DNA from: Rhizophagus irregularis
Taxonomy: Eukaryota; Glomeromycota; Glomeromycetes; Glomerales; Glomeraceae
DNA: 64,000 nt
Direction of reading: 5' to 3'
NCBI RefSeq assembly: GCF_026210795.1
Contig: NC_089443.1
Span: forward strand, 310,001-374,000
In this document: positions 57,061 to 64,000 of the stretch, piece after piece
Position numbering within the stretch: position 1 is the first letter of the stretch
Layout: every line of letters starts with the position of its first letter
Made by a program: the position numbers and the translations under genes
Notes under the pieces: generated by a model
Database searches by the model: none
What the model was told of the DNA's origin: nothing
The model's input: only the letters and a program-made list of their open reading frames with translations

Positions 57061-57764
57061 TAATGTAAGTTTCGTTTCGAAACTTACATATTTTTTTTTT
57101 AATTTTTATTTTTTTTTAATTTAAGAAACGAATTTCTTTTCATTGTTTTTTTTTGTAGGACGCCAGCTTTAACATGAAACTGGACTTTAAGGTAAAAAAC
57201 GGGAAAGTGAAGTTTTGTTAACACAGGTCGAATAGTGTCAAATCAGTCAACAATCAGTCACAAATCGGGTACCCGATTTGTGTATGGTTGCCAACTGATT
57301 TTCTCAACCGGGTGCCAACCGGGTGCCATTGCCAGTTGGTTTCCGATTGGTTGTCGATTTCCGCCAAAATCCGACACCAACCGGGCAGTCCTGTTGGCGC
57401 ACGACTGATGACCGATTGGTATCAGATATACACCTGATTGTTGACCGATTATTGACTGGTTTATGTCTGATCGGTAACCGATTTATTTTGTTTAATCCGA
57501 CGCCAACCAGGCATTTGACGGATTGGTGACGGATTGGTGACGGATTGCCGACGGATTGCCGACCGGTTGCTTTCCAATTTAGCCTGCACTGAATATTTGA
57601 TTATGGCCCGCATTATACATTTTTTGTAATTATTTGAATTTATAAAATTTACCGCACAATTTATACAATTTAAAATGATCACGTTTGATTATATAAATGT
57701 ATTTTATTATTAATATAAAAATATATGGGTATATTGCATTGTATACAATAATACTACTAATTTT
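57061..57764. repeat. Short-word cluster (ACCGATTGG / CAACCGGGTGCC)
   Basis: From about 57235 to 57575 words such as AACCGGGTGCC, ACCGATTGGT, GACGGATTGGT and GACGGATTGCC repeat on both strands. A 68-codon open frame is a by-product. AT-rich flank follows. Confidence 0.55.
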
Positions 57765-60700
57765 ACAAGCGAAAAATTGGTACATATTCGTTTCCGATTG
57801 CCGAAAGCAATGAAATTTGTATCATATTAATATCTTTAAAATATAAAGTCAGAAACGAAGATCGGAATGAACCTACTGTATATTGTTAAAGCTAAAATAG
57901 TGCCCAATCGGTAACGCTTTGATGTATAAAAAGATCATTTGATGCATGTACAACTCTTCCGCTATTCTCGATAATAAGTTTTGGACCACATGCCGTCTCA
58001 TCCCAAACATAATCGTATGGTTGTAATTCAGGTACATTTGAAAAAAATGAAATTGACACATCATTAAAGCCTGAATAGTGTTTAAAAGTTTATCAAAATC
58101 GGTAGGTACATTTTCGTTTCCGATCGCTGGAAGCAGAAGTCGATTTGAAAAAAAGAGATTTGCATCATATTAACATCGTTAAAAAAGTTGTGCTAAAAAG
58201 AAAAATCGGTACGAACCTACATCATTAAAAGCTTAAATAGTCCTAAAAGTTAATCGAAATCGGTAGGTACATTTTCGTTTCCGATTGCTGAAAGCAGAAG
58301 TTGATTTGAAAAAAAAGAGATTTGCATCATATTCACATCTTTAAAAAAAGTTAGAAACAAAAATCGGAATGAACCTACATCATTAAAAGCTTAAATTGTG
58401 CTAAAAGTTCATCGAAATCGGTAAGTACATTTTCGTTTCCGATTGCTGAAAGCAGAAGTCGATTTGAAAAAAAAATGAGATTTGCGTTATATTAAAATCT
58501 TTAAAAAAAAGTTAGAAATGAAAATCGGTACGAACCTACATCATTAAAAGCTTAAATGGTGCCTAAAAGTTCATCAAAATCGGTGGGTACATTTTCGTTT
58601 CCGATTGCTGAAAGCAGAAGTCGATTTGAAAAAAAAATGAGATTTGCGTTATATTAAAATCTTTAAAAAAAAGTTAGAAATGAAAATCGGTACGAACTTA
58701 CATCATTAAAAGCTTAAATGGTGCCTAAAAGTTCATCGAAATCGGTGGGTACATTTTCGTTTCCGATTGCTGAAAGCAGAAGTCGATTTGAAAAAAAAAT
58801 GAGATTTGCGTTATATTAAAATCTTTAAAAAAAAGTTAGAAACGAAAATCGGTATGAACCTACATCATTAAAAGCTTAAATGGTGCCTAAAAGTTCATCG
58901 AAATCGGTGGGTACATTTTCGTTTCCGATTGCTGAAAGCAGAAGTCGATTTGAAAAAAAAATGAGATTTGCGTCATATTAAAATCTTTAAAAAAAGTTAG
59001 AAACGAAAATCGGTACGAACCTACATCATTAAAAGCTTAAATGGTACCTAAAAGTTCATCGAAATCGGTAGGTACATTTTCGTTTCCGATCGCTGAAAGC
59101 AGAAGTTGATTTGAAAAAAAAAGAGATTTGCATCATATTTACATCTTTAAAATAAGTTAGAAACAAAAATCGGAATGAACCTACATCATTAAAAGCTTAA
59201 ATAGTACCTAAAAGTTCATCGAAATCGGTAGGTATATTTTTGTTTCCGATTGCTGAAAGCAGAAGTTGATTTGAAAAAAAAAGAGATTTGCATCATATTC
59301 ACATCTTTAAAATAAGTTAGAAACAAAAATCGGAATGAACCTACATCATTAAAAGCTTAAATAGTACCTAAAAGTTCATCGAAATCGGTAGGTACATTTT
59401 CGTTTCCGATCGCTGAAAGCAGAAGTTGATTTGAAAAAAAAAATGAAATTGACATCATTAAAGCTTGAATAGTGTTCAAAAGTTCATCAAATCAGTAGGT
59501 ACATTTTCGTTTTCGATTGCTGAAAGCAGAAGTTGATTTGAAAAAAAAATGAGATTTGCGTTATATTAAAATCTTTAAAAAAAAGTTAGAAACGAAAATC
59601 GGTACGAACCTACATCATTAAAAGCTTAAATGGTGCCTAAAAGTTCATCGAAATCGGTGGGTACATTTTCGTTTCCGATTGCTGAAAGCAGAAGTCGATT
59701 TGAAAAAAAATGAGATTTGCGTCATATTAAAATCTTTAAAAAAAGTTAGAAACGAAAATCAGTACGAACCTACATCATTAAAAGCTTAAATGATGCCTAA
59801 AAGTTCATCGAAATCGGTAGGTACATTTTCGTTTCCGATCGCTGAAAGCAGAAGTTGATTTGAAAAAAAAAAATGAAATTGACATCATTAAAGCCTGAAT
59901 AGTGTTCAAAAGTTCGTCAAAATCGGTAGGTACATTTTCGTTTTCGATTGCTGAAAGCAGAAGTTGATTTGAAAAAAAAAGAGATTTGCATCATATTCAC
60001 ATCTTTAAAAAAAGTTAGAAACAAAAATCGGAATGAACCTACATCATTAAAAGCTTAAATGGTACCTAAAAGTTCATCGAAATCGGTAGGTACATTTTCG
60101 TTTCCGATCGCTGAAAGCAGAAGTTGATTTGAAAAAAAAATGAAATTGACATCATTAAAGCTTGAATAGTGTTCAAAAGTTCATCAAAATCGGTAGGTAC
60201 ATTTTTGTTTCCGATTGCTGAAAGCAGAAGTTGATTTGAAAAAAAAAGAGATTTGCATCATATTCACATCTTTAAAATAAGTTAGAAACAAAAATCGGAA
60301 TGAACCTACATCATTAAAAGCTTAAATAGTACCTAAAAGTTCATCGAAATCGGTAGGTACATTTTCGTTTCCGATCGCTGAAAGCAGAAATTGATTTGAA
60401 AAAAAAAATGAAATTAACATCATTAAAGCTTGAATAGTGTTCAAAAGTTCATCAAATCGGTAGGTACATTTTCGTTTCCGATTGCTGAAAGCAGAAGTTG
60501 ATTTGAAAAAAAAAGAGATTTGCATCATATTCACATCTTTAAAAAAAGTTAGAAACAAAAATCGGAATGAACCTACATCATTAAAAGCTTAAATAGTACC
60601 TAAAAGTTCATCGAAATCAGTAGGTACATTTTCGTTTCCGATTGCTGAAAGCAGAAGTCGATTTGAAAAAAAAATGAGATTTGTGTCATATTAAAATCTT

Positions 60701-61195
60701 TAAAAAAAGTTAGAAACGAAAATCGGTACGAACCTACATCATTAAAAGCTTAAATGGTACCTAAAAGTTCATCGAAATCGGTAGGTACATTTTCGTTTCC
60801 GATTGCTGAAAGCAGAAGTTGATTTGAAAAAAAAAAAATGAAATTGACACATCATTAAAGCCTGAATAGTGTTCAAAGTTCATCAAAATTGGTAGGTACA
60901 TTTTCGTTTCTGATCGCTGAAAGTAGAAAAAAAATGAGATTTGCATCATATTCACATCTTTAAAAAAAGTTAGAAAACGAAAATCGGAACAAACCTACAT
61001 CATTAAAAGCTTAAATAGTGCCTAAAAGTTCATCAAAATCGGTAGGTACATTTTCGTTTCCGATTGCTGAAAGCAGAAGTCGATTTGAAAAAAAAATGAG
61101 ACTTGCATTAAAAGCTTAAATAGTCCCAAAAGTTCAACGAAATCGGTAGGTACATTTTCGTTTCCGATCGCTGAAACAGAAACCGATTGAATAAA
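57765..61195. repeat. 161-bp satellite array, about 20 units
   Basis: The unit is CATCATTAAAAGCTTAAATG, GTGCCTAAAAGTTCATCGAA, ATCGGTGGGTACATTTTCGT, TTCCGATTGCTGAAAGCAGA, AGTCGATTTGAAAAAAAAAT, GAGATTTGCGTTATATTAAA, ATCTTTAAAAAAAAGTTAGA, AACGAAAATCGGTACGAACC, TA. The word CCTACATCATTAAAAGC recurs at about 58217, 58376, 58537, 58699 and 58859. A shorter, about 90-bp variant (AATGAAATTGACATCATTAA AGCTTGAATAGTG) is interspersed. The outer units at 57765-58100 are most diverged, while 58500-59000 is almost homogeneous. No coding function. Confidence 0.9.
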
Positions 61196-62190
61196 AATTT
61201 ATTTCATGTTGAATATCTTACAATAGTTTGATCGTAGAATTAAATAAAAATTCATCATTAGGAGTGAAAAATCGGCACATAAAGGATGTTTCAAAGAACC
61301 ATTTGTCGCCTTCGTTACCGGTGAAAATGTAGTCTTTAAGCAAGTAGAATTTCATTTTAATGTGGATTCTACTAACGTACTCCTATTGAGCGATTTCAGT
61401 TTCCTGATGTTTTCTGTTTAACCTGACAAACCGTAAAGATCCTACCATCATCGGCTAGTGAAACTGCTTTTGAATTTTTATATTTATTTTTCATCCAAGT
61501 GTAGAGAATATTCACTCGGTAACCAGTTCGAACTATGCTTCTTCATTCTTCTAACGAGAATTCGTCAAAAATCGAGTTTCAGATTGCTTCCAATTTGAAG
61601 AACCATCATGTTAATCATTTTAAACGAAACACGAGTCTTTATCTTTCAGTGATAATATATTCGAAAGTTCGCAAAAATATTCTCGCTCCCAAAATTTATA
61701 AAACTGAAGAAAAACCTTGTTTACCAAATTACGCACTAAAAATAAAATCACGCAAATTTGTATTTGTAAACGTAAAATGTGCTTATTTCCATATTTAGCT
61801 AATTTGGCTAGGGCTACAATAGTTTCTGATCGGTATTGCGTAATCAAATGCAAGCAAATCTAGCCAATCAAATTAAACCTCAACCAACCGAAAAGTGAGG
61901 CACGCGTCAGTCGTGTCACGTTAGTTTATCAGAGGCGAACACCTATTTTCGTGGATAATCGTTTTTGTAGCCATCATTTAGGGCGATCAATCAGAAAACT
62001 TTGCTAAATAAAATCATATTTCAAAACCAATACTGTATATTTGCCACCTAATGGAAAAAAGGTATTAATAAATGCTAATTAATAAATCGATAATTCGAAA
62101 TATATTTAAGTACTGATTAAACAACAATGCCTTATTGTTTTATATCAGGAAATGAAATTAATGTAACATTTATTTATAAAATCTAAAACT
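61196..62190. other. Gene-free or with a weak gene remnant
   Basis: The composition is more balanced than in the neighbours. On the minus strand near 61380-61540, RTGYRVNILYTWMKNKYKNS KAVSLADDGRIFTVCQV reads like coding sequence but is short and interrupted. A + strand frame at 61535-61798 has no recognisable features. No call is made. Confidence 0.3.
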
Positions 62191-63755
62191 TTATTCGTTA
62201 CAAGCAGTGGACACGGCCCTTTTAAGCTCACCATTATACCCACTAATCGTCCACTTTGGTGCCCCAACAGGCTTTTTGTCATCGGCTATATGGTCCCCAT
62301 ATACTCGAATGCGTTTGCCCCTTTTTACATCTTTGTCCAGATAACCTCGTAAAAACTTGCGAAGCTTATTTACGGTATATAAAGGAATTAGTACAGCTTG
62401 ATTTATAAATCAAATCCTTTAACATATTCACTTACAGTATCCGAACGCCAGGGCAGGTCTTTCACAATAATATTGTTATTTTCATCCGACTCTTCCGGGC
62501 TGTGATAGCAATTTTGTTTGGTAATAGGTTCCAATTCAGTTTTATTGAATTGGCCTATTAAATGATCATTATTGTTTTTTAGATTGTTGATCATTTTCGT
62601 TCTTCTTAGCCTTTTCTGTATCAATAAAATAAATAAATAAATATGGCATTAAAAGATATTTCAGTGTCAACATACTAATTACCTCTGACTGGCGCGTATT
62701 TTTGTGTTTTCTTTTTGATTCCTTTTTTTTCCCTCTAGTTCTTTATTGTTGATTCGGTATGTATCCCGCTGGCTACGATGTCTTCTATATATAATTTGAT
62801 AAAGAACATTTTCATTCACCGGGTAAACAGTTAAGTCTATGAGCTGTTTAATCGTAGGGATTATTGTCCCAGTCACGAGTTCTTGTTGAGATTCGAAAGT
62901 TTTGCTTGGATTCAATCGGCCTTCTTTGGGCATTCTGCTAATATTCCAGAAAACATCTCGCTAAAATAATTTATGCAGTTAATAAAATTAAATAAACTAA
63001 CATATAAAGAAAATAAATAACGATAATTTAGAATTTTATTTACACGTAAAGCCTCTTTCAAATCTTTGTCCATTTCGTCCAAATTTTTATACCGCTTGAA
63101 TCCAACGGATTTGGTATTAATCAACGGGCCATCAGAATGTCGACTTAAATATTTATTACCCATACTTTCTTCTGCGTTGTCACTTTCAGAATACATTCGA
63201 CGATCTTTTGACTTTTTCCAGTTTATGGGCTTTGCTGCACTCTCGTCATCGGAAGTTTGCTGATATTTTCTTACATTCTTTCTTTTGGCGATATTATCCT
63301 TTTTTTCATTCTCGGAAATTCGCCGATTTTTTCTTAGATCCTTCCTTTTGACGTTATTATCCTCATCTTCGCCATCAGAAATTCGCCGATTTTTTCTCAG
63401 GTCCTTTCTTTTGACGTTATTTTCTTCTTCATCGATTTCGGAAATTCGCCGATTTTTTCTTTTGACGTTTTTCTTCTTCATCGATTTCGGAAATTCGCTG
63501 ATTTTTTCTTTTGACGTTATTTTCTTCTTCATCGATTTCGGAAATTCGCCGATTTTTCCTTAGGTCCTTTCTTTCGACGTTATTTTCCAGACCTATAATG
63601 TAAACCGATACATCCCGAGTTGTAAAAATTCCTTGGATATGCATCACAAATTCATTACCTTTTTTACGCCTGTACCCCTTATATTTCTCTCTTAACGAAT
63701 CCGAAATGGAGGTGTCAGAATCGGTATAAGAAATTAAGCCCGAATCACATTTCAT
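62191..63755 (-). pseudogene. Hypothetical protein with Lys/Arg repeats, two frameshifts
   Basis: The start MKCDSGLISYTDSDTSISDS at 63755 is followed by REKYKGYRRKKGNEFVMHIQ, then about six units of RKNRRISEIDEEENNVKRKD (a basic/acidic alternating repeat, 63590-63280). A 2-bp loss in one unit near 63461 (GACGTTTTTC where others have GACGTTATTTTC) shifts the frame. Downstream are SADDESAAKP-like polar sequence, KRYKNLDEMDKDLKEALR, an intron (about 63040-62962), RDVFWNISRMPKEGRLNPSK, TFESQQELVTGTIIPTIKQL, an intron near 62680, and KRLRRTKMINNLKNNNDHLI. After VKGFD a 1-bp loss (about 62410) gives a stop. The shifted frame continues VLIPLYTVNKLRKFLRGYLD, IRVYGDHIADDKKPVGAPKW and ends at 62191. 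The family is not recognised; the repeat could be a nuclear or DNA-binding linker. It is either a pseudogene or carries assembly errors. Confidence 0.55.
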
Positions 63756-64000
63756 TTGTTGGCTTGACCTGTTATAAAAAGGCTAATAATAAATAAATGT
63801 AAATAAACTAACTGGTATAGATAAACTCCAGAAATTACTTACATATTCGCTTGTTTCTATTGAACATGTTGGGCATATTGGTCAAAAAAATAAATAAATA
63901 AATAAAATAAAAGTCAGCTAATGAGTAATTGACTTCATTTTAACACTCAGAGCTTAGTGTAACTATTATGCAAAATTCATTCTTTAAGTATGAAAAGAAT
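63756..64000. other. Upstream flank, window end
   Basis: AT-rich. On the minus strand ICPTCSIETSEY followed by a GTAAGT donor (near 63840) could be an upstream exon of the gene at 62191-63755, but its frame meets a stop when joined, so it is left out. Confidence 0.35.

Noticed and set aside
57765-61195. CRISPR-like array (regular repeats)
   Set aside because: The whole 161-bp unit is conserved with no unique spacers, and the window is eukaryotic. It is a satellite.

Overview
The window looks like nuclear DNA of an arbuscular mycorrhizal fungus, most likely Rhizophagus or a close relative. It is very AT-rich, its genes are sparse with short GT-AG introns of about 60 to 90 bp, and more than half of it is repeats. 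Three family-level signs support this: tyrosine-kinase-like (TKL-type) kinases with an HGD catalytic loop, a long Sel1-repeat array fused to such a kinase, and a NYN-domain protein. The organism assignment is an inference from gene families; no rRNA or tRNA gene was recognised.

Layout. 1-9100 holds a degraded kinase (about 840-1185, minus), a better preserved kinase (3524-4750, minus) and AT-rich DNA with small inverted-repeat elements. 9120-11130 is a degenerate repeat split by a 1.26 kb foldback array (9695-10954). 11957-13015 is a broken gene. 14870-25074 is the most informative stretch: one Sel1-repeat/kinase gene on the minus strand has been cut in two by a 6,960 bp DNA transposon (17207-24166). 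Removing the element and one copy of a TT target duplication restores the frame exactly. The transposon carries two divergent genes: a five-exon transposase of about 1070 aa with BAH-like segments, and a six-exon protein of 506 aa with no recognised family. 26360-26900 is a dead Tc1/mariner transposase. 29426-30655 and 54051-55596 are long non-autonomous elements of one family, whose ends read CCCTATAA and which have 3-bp target duplications. 32060-32390 is a TPR-type remnant.

34524-35851 (secreted class 3 lipase) and 39765-40250 (small secreted ML-domain protein) are the two clearly intact host genes. 42979-49519 is a 6.5 kb imperfect palindrome with 97-bp minisatellites near both ends. 51037-52470 encodes a NYN-domain (PIN-like nuclease) protein with one apparent frameshift. 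53330-55720 is a kinase pseudogene split by one of the CCCTATAA elements; its 3' part duplicates the 3050-3690 region. 55720-61190 is a block of short-word clusters, a palindromic MITE and a 161-bp satellite of about 20 units. 62191-63755 is a hypothetical gene with lysine/arginine-rich repeats and two frameshifts.

There is no operon-like linkage; most genes stand alone. The one functional unit is the transposon, whose two genes are transcribed outward from a shared 0.8 kb region containing direct repeats. Gene models were built by hand from reading frames and splice sites, so exact exon ends remain predictions.
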